DNA of 64,000 nucleotides from Sphingomonadales bacterium (GTDB lineage Bacteria > Bacteroidota > Bacteroidia > UBA7662), in NCBI GenBank assembly GCA_016872215.1, contig VHAX01000004.1, forward strand, positions 1-64,000. Direction: 5' to 3'. Position numbers and translations under genes: made by a program. Numbering within the stretch: the first letter of the stretch is position 1; every line of letters starts with the position of its first letter. Under the pieces are notes generated by a model. That model worked only from the letters and a program-made list of their open reading frames with translations. It did no database searches and was not told where the DNA came from. Below, piece after piece: positions 35,191 through 43,504 of this stretch.

Positions 35191-36633
35191 ATGATTCCCA
35201 TTTTGAATTACATAAACGGGCGGTTTGTTGCGGCCCAATCGGGTGAAACCCTGCACATTTATGAGCCGTCAACCGGACAAGCTTATGCACATTTGCCTGC
35301 AAGTGCTGCAGCCGATGTCGATGCGGCCGTGGATGCGGCCCGAGGTGTAGCACAGGAATGGGCGCGCACAACGGCTGCCGAACGAGCACGATGGCTCAAT
35401 CGCCTGGCGGATGGCATAGAAAAGCGCGAGGAAGAGTTTGCCCAGGCTGAGAGCCGCGATCAGGGCAAGCCGGTGTCGCTGGCGCGACGCATGGACATCC
35501 CCCGTTCGGTCGATAATCTTCGGTTTTTTGCGGGTGCGGCTCTTCACGATCGGCAGGATGCGTTCGACACCGACCGGCAGGCGATTAATTATGTACTGCG
35601 CAAGCCTTTGGGGGTGGTGGCCTGCATATCGCCATGGAATCTGCCCCTCTATTTGTTTACCTGGAAAATCGCACCCGCACTTGCTGCTGGCAATGCCGTA
35701 GTGGCCAAACCATCTGAGTTGACTCCATACACAGCGTTTATGTTGTCGGAACTCGCTCATGAGATCGGCTTCCCGCCGGGGGTATTAAACATCCTGCATG
35801 GATTGGGTGCATCGATTGGCGATCGGTTGAATACCCACCCCGATTTGAAAGCCATCAGTTTTACAGGGGGAACCGCTACAGGTGCGCGCATCGCGGCGCA
35901 GGCCGCGCCCCTGTTCAAGAAATTGTCGCTCGAACTGGGTGGTAAAAATCCCACAGTAGTTTTTGCGGATGCTTCTTATGAGGAGGCGCTTTCGACCGCT
36001 GTGCGCTCCTCATTCACCAATCAAGGCGAGATTTGTTTGTGCGGGTCGCGTATTCTGGTTGAAAGACCGCTCTATGATCGTTTTCTGAAGGATTTCGTGA
36101 ATCGGGTGCAGCAGTTATCGGTCGGCGATCCCATGCTCGAGGATACCCATTTGGGGGCGTTGGTTTCGGAGACCCACCTCAACAAAGTGCTGGGTTATGT
36201 TCGGCTTGCTGTTGAAGAAGGGGGGGTGATTCATTGCGGTGGCCGACGCGTTTTCCCTTCTGGCAGATGCGCCAACGGCTGGTTTATGGAGCCAACGGTG
36301 ATCGACGGACTCCCAAACAAGTGCCGAACCAATCAGGAGGAGATTTTTGGCCCGGTGGTGACCCTACAACCGTTCGACACCGAGGAGGAGGCGATTGCGC
36401 TGGCCAACGGCACGGAATATGGACTTGCAGCGGGCTTATGGACCCGCGATGGGTCGCGTGTTCATCGGATGTCAGCCCGACTCGAGTTTGGGATTGTGTG
36501 GGTCAATACCTGGCTCTTGCGCGACCTCCGGACCCCGTTTGGAGGCATGAAATCGTCTGGTGTGGGGCGCGAAGGGGGATACGAAGCCCTCAGGTTTTTC
36601 ACCGAACCGGTTAACGTCTGTGTGCGGTATTAG
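35191..36633 (+). CDS. Aldehyde dehydrogenase, 2-aminomuconate/2-hydroxymuconate semialdehyde dehydrogenase type
   Basis: 480 residues, NAD-dependent. ISPWNLPLYLFTWKIAPALA holds the oxyanion Asn. LELGGKNPTVVF contains the general base Glu (about 248), and NQGEICLCGSRI the nucleophile Cys (about 283). The NQGEICLC variant is characteristic of the muconic-semialdehyde group rather than betaine or succinate enzymes. In Bacteroidota this gene often goes with an SDR and kynurenine-pathway genes; here only the SDR is adjacent. Reaction: semialdehyde to the muconate acid. Substrate is inferred; family certain. Confidence 0.85.
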   Translation: MIPILNYINGRFVAAQSGETLHIYEPSTGQAYAHLPASAAADVDAAVDAARGVAQEWARTTAAERARWLNRLADGIEKREEEFAQAESRDQGKPVSLARRMDIPRSVDNLRFFAGAALHDRQDAFDTDRQAINYVLRKPLGVVACISPWNLPLYLFTWKIAPALAAGNAVVAKPSELTPYTAFMLSELAHEIGFPPGVLNILHGLGASIGDRLNTHPDLKAISFTGGTATGARIAAQAAPLFKKLSLELGGKNPTVVFADASYEEALSTAVRSSFTNQGEICLCGSRILVERPLYDRFLKDFVNRVQQLSVGDPMLEDTHLGALVSETHLNKVLGYVRLAVEEGGVIHCGGRRVFPSGRCANGWFMEPTVIDGLPNKCRTNQEEIFGPVVTLQPFDTEEEAIALANGTEYGLAAGLWTRDGSRVHRMSARLEFGIVWVNTWLLRDLRTPFGGMKSSGVGREGGYEALRFFTEPVNVCVRY

Positions 36634-36667
36634 ATTCAACTTATAAATAAAATGTTATTTCTTGCTA

Positions 36668-37222
36668 ATGAATATAATTGACTTCCACAATGTGATCTTT
36701 CAGTTACGTAGCTACAAAAAGCTTGGGGAAACAGCCTTGGAAAGGCTAACCGATGAGCAGTTGCACGAGGAGCCTGGTCCGGGGAGCAATTCTGTGTCGG
36801 TGATTGTGCGGCACTTGCACGGGAATATGTTGTCGCGCTGGACTGATTTTCTTGAAAGCGACGGGGAAAAGCCTTGGCGGAGGCGTGATGAAGAGTTTGA
36901 AGAGGACCGACCCACACGTGAAGAACTGATGAGGCGCTGGAACGAGGGATGGGATTGCTTTTTAAGTGTATTGTTGGGGCTAAAGGAAAGCGATTTGGAG
37001 CGGACGGTTCGGATCCGGGGGGAACAGCACACCGTCATAGAGGCTATACATCGACAAATAATGCATTATTCCTACCACATCGGCCAACTGGTGTACATAT
37101 CAAAGTGGTTTACCGGGCACAAATGGGAAAGTTTATCTATTCCCCGTGGGGGTTCCGGAGAGTTTAACCGAAAAATGGTAGGGTCGAGTTCAACGAATCA
37201 GCCTAAACCAGACGCCCAATAA
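36668..37222 (+). CDS. DinB-like protein, DUF1572 type
   Basis: 184 residues. Four-helix-bundle DinB/YfiT architecture: NSVSVIVRHLHGNMLSRWTD and EAIHRQIMHYSYHIGQLVYI provide three His in the positions that bind a metal in this superfamily. Length and the FxxGHKWESLSIPRGGSGEF ending match DUF1572. Some relatives are thiol transferases, but no specific function is known for this branch. The start at 36668 (ATG) is preferred to a TTG six bases before. Convergent with the cytochrome b5-like gene; ends overlap by 20 bases. Confidence 0.8.
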   Translation: MNIIDFHNVIFQLRSYKKLGETALERLTDEQLHEEPGPGSNSVSVIVRHLHGNMLSRWTDFLESDGEKPWRRRDEEFEEDRPTREELMRRWNEGWDCFLSVLLGLKESDLERTVRIRGEQHTVIEAIHRQIMHYSYHIGQLVYISKWFTGHKWESLSIPRGGSGEFNRKMVGSSSTNQPKPDAQ

Positions 37223-37454
37223 GTGGAAACCGCTCCAATACCTGCTCGGTGTGGGGAGCATCGGCCAGCTCCTCGCTGAGTTCTTGTCCCGCCCAATGTT
37301 CGTAGTGTTTTCCACCGTGCCAGAGGCGACTCTCCCCTACGTCATAGATAAATCCCCGACACGCGATCCAAATTTCGGGTTTGTCCTGTCCGTTGCGCAG
37401 GGCCAGCTGTGCGCGAGTAAATAGGGGCAGGGATGGGGGCGGATCGTTGTTCAC
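37203..37454 (-). CDS. Small cytochrome b5-like haem-binding protein
   Basis: 83 residues made of little more than a b5 fold: FTRAQLALRNGQDKPEIWIA, CRGFIYDVGESRLWHGGKHY, EHWAGQELSEELADAPHTEQ. The His in KHYEHWAG and in APHTEQ are the likely axial ligands. No signal peptide or membrane segment, so soluble and cytosolic. Such stand-alone b5 proteins of unknown partner are common in Bacteroidota. Its last 20 bases overlap the 3' end of the DinB-like gene on the other strand. Confidence 0.82.
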   Translation of the reverse strand: MNNDPPPSLPLFTRAQLALRNGQDKPEIWIACRGFIYDVGESRLWHGGKHYEHWAGQELSEELADAPHTEQVLERFPLIGRLV

Positions 37455-37527
37455 GGTTGTTGGGTCAATAACAGCGACAAATATGCATCAAATAAACCGC
37501 AACCCTAATTTTCTTAAACGCCATCCT

Positions 37528-37535
37528 TATATTTG
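37528..37535 (+). promoter_or_regulatory. -7 box TATATTTG almost touching a start codon
   Basis: Full TAnnTTTG match ending five bases before the ATG at 37541, so the transcript would begin at or next to the start codon. Confidence 0.45.
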
Positions 37536-37540
37536 TTTGC

Positions 37541-38146
37541 ATGACCACAGATTTTTGGAATCAACGCTATACGGAGGAGGGATGGGCCTACGGGGATGCC
37601 CCCAACGAGTTTTTCCGCCGCTGGTTGGCCTACCACAAGCCCGGCAGGTTGTTGCTCCCCTGCGAAGGCGAGGGCCGGCAGGCGCTTCATGCCGCCCGAA
37701 ATGGCTGGCAGGTGGAGGCGTTTGACCTCAGCGAGGCCGGAATGAACAAGGCGATGAGGCAGGCTAAATTGGAGAATCTAGACTTAGTTTTTTGGGTTGA
37801 GGATGTTTTGAACTACAAAAGCGCTCCTGTTTTCGATGGGGTGGCCCTGATTTATGCGCATTTACCCTCGGCGGTGCGGCGAGTAGCACACCGTAATCTT
37901 GCCTCAGCTGTGCTCGAGGGCGGTTGGCTCATACTCGAGGGCTTTCATACTGATCAGGTGGGCAAGCCTTCGGGCGGACCCCAGCAACAGCCTGATATGC
38001 TTTTTCAGCCCGATCTGCTGGAGGAGGACTTCCAGGGGATGGAGGTGCTGGTGAACCAAGTGTTGCACACGCATCTCGATGAAGGAAGGTACCATCGCGG
38101 CGAAGCCAGCATATGTCGATTCATCGCACGAAAACCCATCACATAA
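37541..38146 (+). CDS. Class I SAM-dependent methyltransferase, TehB/thiol-methyltransferase-like
   Basis: 201 residues: FWNQRYTEEGWAYGDAPNEF at the start, the SAM motif degenerate as LLLPCEGEGRQALHAARNGW, then VEAFDLSEAGMNKAMRQAK (acidic ribose-binding residue), and VALIYAHLPSAVRR. This arrangement (short N-terminus, PCxGEGR motif) is typical of small-molecule methyltransferases acting on thiols, tellurite or similar acceptors. The actual acceptor is not predictable. The next gene begins 12 bases later. Confidence 0.83.
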   Translation: MTTDFWNQRYTEEGWAYGDAPNEFFRRWLAYHKPGRLLLPCEGEGRQALHAARNGWQVEAFDLSEAGMNKAMRQAKLENLDLVFWVEDVLNYKSAPVFDGVALIYAHLPSAVRRVAHRNLASAVLEGGWLILEGFHTDQVGKPSGGPQQQPDMLFQPDLLEEDFQGMEVLVNQVLHTHLDEGRYHRGEASICRFIARKPIT

Positions 38147-38157
38147 ACCAAAACACC

Positions 38158-38688
38158 ATGAACGCACAGCAGCGCGCGTTGATTTTACCCGTAAAAGGGA
38201 TAACACCTATTATTGGTCAAGATTGTTTTCTGGCTCCTAACGCCACCATCACAGGCGATGTGCACCTGGGTGATCGGTGCACCGTTTGGTTTCATGCCGT
38301 AATCAGGGGTGATGTACACAGCATACGAATCGGCGATCAAACCAACATTCAGGACGGTGCCATCATTCATGCCACCTACCAAAAGGCGTTTACTCAGATA
38401 GGATCGTGCGTAAGCATTGGTCATCAGGCTTTGGTGCACGGATGCACACTGTATGACAATGTACTGGTGGGCATGGGGGCTATAATCCTCGATCACGCCG
38501 TGGTGGAGTCATATTGTCTCATTGCCGCGGGTAGTGTGGTGCTCGAGGGCACGGTGTGCGAATCCGGGTATTTGTATGCGGGAGTTCCGGCCCGTAAAAT
38601 TAAGCCCTTGACTGAGGAACAAAGGGCGCTGATTGGCCGAACCGCGGATCATTATGCTGCCTATGCATCGTGGTATGACTTGCCATAA
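38158..38688 (+). CDS. Gamma-carbonic anhydrase family protein (left-handed beta-helix)
   Basis: 176 residues from the ATG at 38158; an in-frame upstream start would overlap the methyltransferase. Hexapeptide repeats (ITGDVHLGDRCTVWFHAVIR, GDVHSIRIGDQTNIQDGAII) build the beta-helix. The three zinc/iron ligands are the His of IIHATY and the two of IGHQALVHGC. Members hydrate CO2, though many Bacteroidota homologues (YrdA/PaaY-like) have other or no known activity. Activity therefore remains uncertain. Confidence 0.88.
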   Translation: MNAQQRALILPVKGITPIIGQDCFLAPNATITGDVHLGDRCTVWFHAVIRGDVHSIRIGDQTNIQDGAIIHATYQKAFTQIGSCVSIGHQALVHGCTLYDNVLVGMGAIILDHAVVESYCLIAAGSVVLEGTVCESGYLYAGVPARKIKPLTEEQRALIGRTADHYAAYASWYDLP

Positions 38689-38786
38689 GTACACTACATT
38701 GGCAATATTTCACGGATACAATCCTGCATGACTTAAGTTGAAAATAGACCCGCTACTTAAAGTTCAATTAACTTTTGCTTATTGGG

Positions 38787-38818
38787 TTTGCCTTTGTCGC
38801 ACAATTGGTCTATTTTCG
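38787..38818 (+). promoter_or_regulatory. Candidate complete promoter for the giant secreted protein
   Basis: TTTG at 38787-38790, a 20-base spacer, then TATTTTCG at 38811-38818, one mismatch from TAnnTTTG. The spacing fits the Bacteroidota consensus. The start site would be about 24 bases before the ATG at 38849. Confidence 0.45.
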
Positions 38819-38848
38819 TCAGTTGATTTGACCTATAAACCGCTTTTC

Positions 38849-41800
38849 ATGCGTTCAAACATAGCTGCCTGTTTCCGAAGCCTGATTTTGGGATTGTTAT
38901 TCGGGTTCTTTTTTATTTCTGAGACCTCCGCTTCGCACGTGCTCGGTGGAGAAATATCTTTCAAATGCGTTGCAGCCACTTCTGGTCCGGGTCGATATGA
39001 ATTCACCATAGTGGTGTTCCGCGATTGCGATGGTATCCCGTTGGATGTTTCAGCCCTGCAGCTACAAATGCAGCCAGTGGCAGGTCAACCAAACATTTCG
39101 CAAGTACTACCACGGATTTTGTCTCAGGACGTTACCTTGCGTTGCTCTACTGCCTCCGGCTTTTCATGCGATCCACCCACAACGGGCAATGGTCCACAAG
39201 GATCTGTAGCGAAATTTGTATATCAGGGAATTGTAGACCTCAGTGGATTGGCTGCAGCACCTCCTGGTGGTTATACGTTTTTTGTAACAACGGGTTTCGG
39301 TGGGAATACACTACCATGTTGCCGGCCATTTATCAATAATTCACTTGCCAGTAACGGAAATCAATCTCTGCAGGTCAAGATGTATCGGTATACAGATCCT
39401 GCGACGGGAGCTGCGTTGACCCCGGCGCAGATGTGTGATGATTCTCCGGTGTTCAGCACCGACCCCACAGCTTTGCTGGTGATTAACCCCAATGACACCG
39501 TTTATTATCAAAATTTTGCCATCGATCCAAACAATTCGGATTCAGCTAGTTTCGATATCGATTATCCACTTAATCAGGGTCTCACACCCTATTTTTACAC
39601 GCCCCCTTATTCATTAACCAATCCTCTGCCTGGTTTGCTTGGCCCCGGCGTTGTTGGAGCGGCCAATCACCCCATTAACCCTGTAAGTGGTGAAATGGTG
39701 TTGCGTCCAAACCAAACCGGCACGTTTGTGACCGTTATCAAGGTCATATCATACCGATGCGGCCAAAAAATAGCCGAGGTTTTTCGTGACTTTAGTTTAA
39801 AAATCATTCCGCTTCCGGCCAATTATCCGCCGGTTTATAATCCGAACACCCCGCCAACTAATCCATCGTATTTCTACCAGCAGCGTCCGCCTCAAATTCG
39901 TTCGGAGTTGAAGGATGCAGCCGGAAATGATGTCTTTTTCTACCGATTTTATGCCAAGGACACCATTAGTTTGTACCTAAGGGTGGAGGATATTTTGCCG
40001 ATCTTTTCCGGTAATCCCGCAAATTACCCCAACTCGCCAGCGGCACCCCAGGGCTTCTACACAGTCTTTAACAGCAGTCAGATTGGGGCTAACAACAACC
40101 CTCAAGCATGTAATTTTCCTCCTTGTATGACCCTGCGTGGGCCCAATGACCCGCCACTTCCAGCGCCCGCGCTTACGATACCAACTATTCAATTTTTATA
40201 TCCTGGAGGTCCGGTAATCGGTTTGGGATTCGATCAGTCGGGCACCACACAGGGGGGTGGACAAATCAGCTGGATTCCGGATTGTTCCAACCTTCCCAGC
40301 CAGGCCATTACCCTATGCGGTACCTCGGTAACGGGGTATAAGGTCGACATCTCAGCAATAGATTTAATTTGTCCAGTCCCGGGACGCAGCAGTCGAATCG
40401 TTACATTCAACATTCTGAACTTACCCCAGCTGGTGGCACCGCGACTACTGGGTGTTTCGGCCGCCTCCAACAATGCGTCTGTTCGTTTACATTTCAGTCA
40501 GTTTGTGGATACTGTCACCATCGACCCGGTCGATTCTTTCTACTTTCAGGCTATCCCAGACCCCAATTACAAGCGCCGTAAGTCGGCCGAACGCCGCAAA
40601 CGCTCATTCGTGAGCTACCGCATGTATCGGGCGTCGGTGCCGGCCGGACAACCTTTGGTGCGCACAGGGCCAACAGCCACACCATTTAATGCCGTTGGCG
40701 AGGGTTATGTTATAGATTCGGTGTCCATTACCGATACGGATCCGGCATTGGATCTTATCAACAACGACTATTATTATTATCTCGTAAACACCTCTACATG
40801 CGACAGCATAGAATCGTTGCCCTCTGATACGTTGAAGGTCATGCGGGCGAAGGTCATCAACCTTCAGCCTGCCCAAATCGGGATGGGTGTCGCCTGGGAT
40901 ACCATGACCGTATTGCAGGGCATCCCATATCCTGCGTATTCCAATGGTGATTTTGTGGTAGAACGCGAGTTTTTCTTCCGCACACCCGGTGTTTGGCAAA
41001 CTCTTGATACCATACGCGGTTGGAACTATGCGGATCTGGCGATGAATTGTACCGATTCAATCAACTACAGGGTGGGGTTGCTCACATCGCTCGGTTTCAC
41101 CCTGTACTCATCTGTGGAAGGTGACAATTTCAACAACAACTACCAGCCTCCGGCCGTAACAGTTCTACATGCATCTGTAGATAGTCTGACTGGTAATGCT
41201 ATCTTGAGTTGGTTGCCGGGTGATTGCAACGCCATCGATCGATATATCATCTACCGCTACTTAGGTCCTGGCAGCTGGCAGCCCCTCGACACCGTTTATG
41301 GCTGTCTTAACACATGGTGGGAAGATGTAGTCAGCGGGCAAAATCCCAACGACAGCTCCCTCATATACGGGGTGGCCAGTGTCGATTCTTGTCGCAACGT
41401 AGGATTAGTCTCGCGCCAGCATGCCACCATTTTCATGACCGGCATGATCGATGAATGCCGCGAATCAATGAACCTTATGTTCACAGGATACGACGGGTTC
41501 CCTGTCGGACGCTACGAAATCTGGCGTTCGGGAGGTGGCATGCCCCCATTCAGGGTGGGCACTGTTGCTGGAGGGCAGGTGTTCTATGGTTATGAAGATC
41601 GATTTGACTTGATGCGCGATTCGACATACTGCTATACGATTCTGGCCTTCCGGCCATCTGGCACACCAAACAGCGATACCATCGCCTGGTCGAATGTGGT
41701 TTGTCTCACTTCAAACTGGATTACCCCCATGGAAGTCACCTACATTCGTAAGGTAACTGTAAATCCCCTCACGAACCTGATAGAATTGCTGTATTGGATT

Positions 41801-42655
41801 GACAGCGATGCCGATATCGATTCGGTCATCTTGCAGCGGTCGACTGGTAGCCCCAATTCATACCGTGATATTCGCCGCTTTCCGATTTTCGCTTTACTGC
41901 CGGATCTTTCGGGTCAGTATCGAGAGCTGCGCTACACCGATCCAACTGCTGATCCGTTGACCGATATCTACTACTACCGTATTAAACTGATTGATTTTTG
42001 TGGCCGGGAGTCGGATTCCTCTGCTGTGGCCCGAAGCATTTGGTTACGTGCCAAGGCGGAAGCAGAATTGGGTACACAGATTCGCAATTTGGTGGAATGG
42101 AACTCTTACGATTCCTGGCTGGGTGGTGTGGATCGCTATGAATTGCTCTTTAATGTACCTGGACGCACGGCGGGTTTCATCCCCTTATCGACAGAGCCAT
42201 CGGTTGCGCGTGAATTTGCCCACGATGTCATCGGAAGCGAAGGAGTTCCGGGTGAATACACCACCAACCATGATGGACGATTCCAATATCGCTTGGTGGC
42301 CATTGAGGTGCCAGGCAACGATTTAGGTACCCGCGACACGGTATTCTCGAATCAGGCCGATATGCTGCAGTACCCAAGGATGTTTGTGCCTACCGGGTTT
42401 AGGCCCGACGGTTTTTCACCCGTTTTTCGTCCAATCGGAGTTTATGTTGATACCACCCGATCGTATGATATGGAGATTTTCGATCGCTGGGGCGCATTGA
42501 TGTACCGCACAAACAGCTATGCGGAGGGTTGGGATGGTAAGCTTCAGGGTAGTAAGGAGCTGGCTCCTCCCGGTGTATATGCCTTCACACTGAATTTTAC
42601 TGGTCGCAACGGCAAGCCTTATCAGCGCAAGGGTACCTTCACCATTGTGCGGTAG
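38849..42655 (+). CDS. Giant secreted protein with gliding-motility-type C-terminal (T9SS type B) sorting domain
   Basis: 1268 residues from the ATG at 38849, where a signal peptide begins (MRSNIAACFRSLILGLLFGF, cleavage near SASH). An in-frame start at 38738 would add 37 residues before the signal and is rejected. The N-terminal part opens HVLGGEISFKCVAATSGPGR, the start typical of large Bacteroidota adhesin-like proteins. The middle has fibronectin-III-like repeats (for example SVSITDTDPALDLINNDYYY). The last 90 residues are the gliding-type C-terminal domain (FVPTGFRPDGFSPVFRPIGV, IFDRWGALMYRT, YAFTLNFTG). It should be exported and displayed by T9SS. Ligand unknown. One gene, no apparent operon. 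Confidence 0.88.
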   Translation: MRSNIAACFRSLILGLLFGFFFISETSASHVLGGEISFKCVAATSGPGRYEFTIVVFRDCDGIPLDVSALQLQMQPVAGQPNISQVLPRILSQDVTLRCSTASGFSCDPPTTGNGPQGSVAKFVYQGIVDLSGLAAAPPGGYTFFVTTGFGGNTLPCCRPFINNSLASNGNQSLQVKMYRYTDPATGAALTPAQMCDDSPVFSTDPTALLVINPNDTVYYQNFAIDPNNSDSASFDIDYPLNQGLTPYFYTPPYSLTNPLPGLLGPGVVGAANHPINPVSGEMVLRPNQTGTFVTVIKVISYRCGQKIAEVFRDFSLKIIPLPANYPPVYNPNTPPTNPSYFYQQRPPQIRSELKDAAGNDVFFYRFYAKDTISLYLRVEDILPIFSGNPANYPNSPAAPQGFYTVFNSSQIGANNNPQACNFPPCMTLRGPNDPPLPAPALTIPTIQFLYPGGPVIGLGFDQSGTTQGGGQISWIPDCSNLPSQAITLCGTSVTGYKVDISAIDLICPVPGRSSRIVTFNILNLPQLVAPRLLGVSAASNNASVRLHFSQFVDTVTIDPVDSFYFQAIPDPNYKRRKSAERRKRSFVSYRMYRASVPAGQPLVRTGPTATPFNAVGEGYVIDSVSITDTDPALDLINNDYYYYLVNTSTCDSIESLPSDTLKVMRAKVINLQPAQIGMGVAWDTMTVLQGIPYPAYSNGDFVVEREFFFRTPGVWQTLDTIRGWNYADLAMNCTDSINYRVGLLTSLGFTLYSSVEGDNFNNNYQPPAVTVLHASVDSLTGNAILSWLPGDCNAIDRYIIYRYLGPGSWQPLDTVYGCLNTWWEDVVSGQNPNDSSLIYGVASVDSCRNVGLVSRQHATIFMTGMIDECRESMNLMFTGYDGFPVGRYEIWRSGGGMPPFRVGTVAGGQVFYGYEDRFDLMRDSTYCYTILAFRPSGTPNSDTIAWSNVVCLTSNWITPMEVTYIRKVTVNPLTNLIELLYWIDSDADIDSVILQRSTGSPNSYRDIRRFPIFALLPDLSGQYRELRYTDPTADPLTDIYYYRIKLIDFCGRESDSSAVARSIWLRAKAEAELGTQIRNLVEWNSYDSWLGGVDRYELLFNVPGRTAGFIPLSTEPSVAREFAHDVIGSEGVPGEYTTNHDGRFQYRLVAIEVPGNDLGTRDTVFSNQADMLQYPRMFVPTGFRPDGFSPVFRPIGVYVDTTRSYDMEIFDRWGALMYRTNSYAEGWDGKLQGSKELAPPGVYAFTLNFTGRNGKPYQRKGTFTIVR

Positions 42656-42670
42656 GTCTATCATATTCTT

Positions 42671-42686
42671 CCCCTCGTGGGAGGGG
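42671..42686. terminator. Possible bidirectional terminator hairpin
   Basis: CCCCTC-GTGG-GAGGGG forms a 6-bp stem with a four-base loop between the convergent 3' ends of the giant protein gene (42655) and the DUF3109 gene (42809). It lacks a long T run on either side, so it is a weak candidate. Confidence 0.35.
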
Positions 42687-42808
42687 TCATTTGTGCTATA
42701 GGGGAGATTTTATAATCGCCGATCCTAATCCGTGCGGAAATTTTGTTTACAAATAGTCAGAAAACCTTTTAGCTACTATTGGTGACTTATTGGATCTGCA
42801 GTCTTCTT

Positions 42809-43387
42809 TCAAGTGCCCATCTGTCGCAGATATGCTTCCGCTGTCTCGTCAAGTTCTTCGTACCAGTCAGAGCCATACCAACGGATGAGCGCCGATTTGA
42901 GAAATTGGTAGACCGGAACCTTCATTGCCGCACCGCATGAACAAGCCGGTGCACAGATCGCCCATTTGTGGTAGTAGAGTGCGTCCAAAGAACCAACTTT
43001 TTCGATGCGAATCGGATAAAGGTGGCAAGAAATGGGCTTTATTAGCCCTGTAGCACCTGCGCGGTGGGCCTTTTCGATTCCGCATTTCCATATTCCACCG
43101 TGTTGCACTGCAAAAACACAGGCTTTGCCCCCCACTGTTTGGGTAACCCACTCGCCGTCATCGGCTTGTCCGCAGCAACCATTAACTGCAATATGTTCCC
43201 TGCCACTTTTATCGAGGTAGGGAAGGATGGCAGGCAGGTCTGCTTTCAATTCCTGCACTTCTTCATTCAACAATGGTGCTCCGAGGTCACCCTCCTCGCA
43301 ACAGGCACCCTTGCAGGCCGACAGGTCACATACAAACTGTACGGAAAGCAGTTGCAGGTCAATAAGCACATTCCGTACGCGGAGCAT
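42809..43387 (-). CDS. DUF3109 family cysteine-rich protein
   Basis: 192 residues from the ATG at 43387. The family signature is clear: VCDLSACKGACCEEGDLGAP, NGCCGQADDGEW, CVFAVQHGGIWKCGIEKAHR, and the HxYPIRIEK and CAPACSCG segments. It is related to YkgJ-type zinc/iron-binding proteins; metal binding is expected, activity unknown. A TATTTTTG box at 43391-43398 touches the start, and a GTG at 43369 gives an N-terminus more like other DUF3109 proteins, so the true start may be 43369. Divergent from holB. Confidence 0.85.
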   Translation of the reverse strand: MLRVRNVLIDLQLLSVQFVCDLSACKGACCEEGDLGAPLLNEEVQELKADLPAILPYLDKSGREHIAVNGCCGQADDGEWVTQTVGGKACVFAVQHGGIWKCGIEKAHRAGATGLIKPISCHLYPIRIEKVGSLDALYYHKWAICAPACSCGAAMKVPVYQFLKSALIRWYGSDWYEELDETAEAYLRQMGT

Positions 43388-43390
43388 TGC

Positions 43391-43398
43391 CAAAAATA
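43391..43398 (-). promoter_or_regulatory. -7 box TATTTTTG at the DUF3109 start
   Basis: Full TAnnTTTG match on the minus strand. The predicted start site (about 43384) falls just inside the ATG at 43387 but about 15 bases before the GTG at 43369, which would favour the latter. Confidence 0.45.
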
Positions 43399-43504
43399 CT
43401 CAATTGCCGGATGTGTCGCTAAAAATCGGAGTACAGATGCTATATTTATGCTTGTAAAGGTGGTGATCGATTTGATAGATGGAAGTAATTCCTGATCTTA
43501 ACTC

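Noticed and set aside
38738..38848. Longer start of the giant secreted protein
   Set aside because: Precedes the signal peptide and covers the likely promoter.
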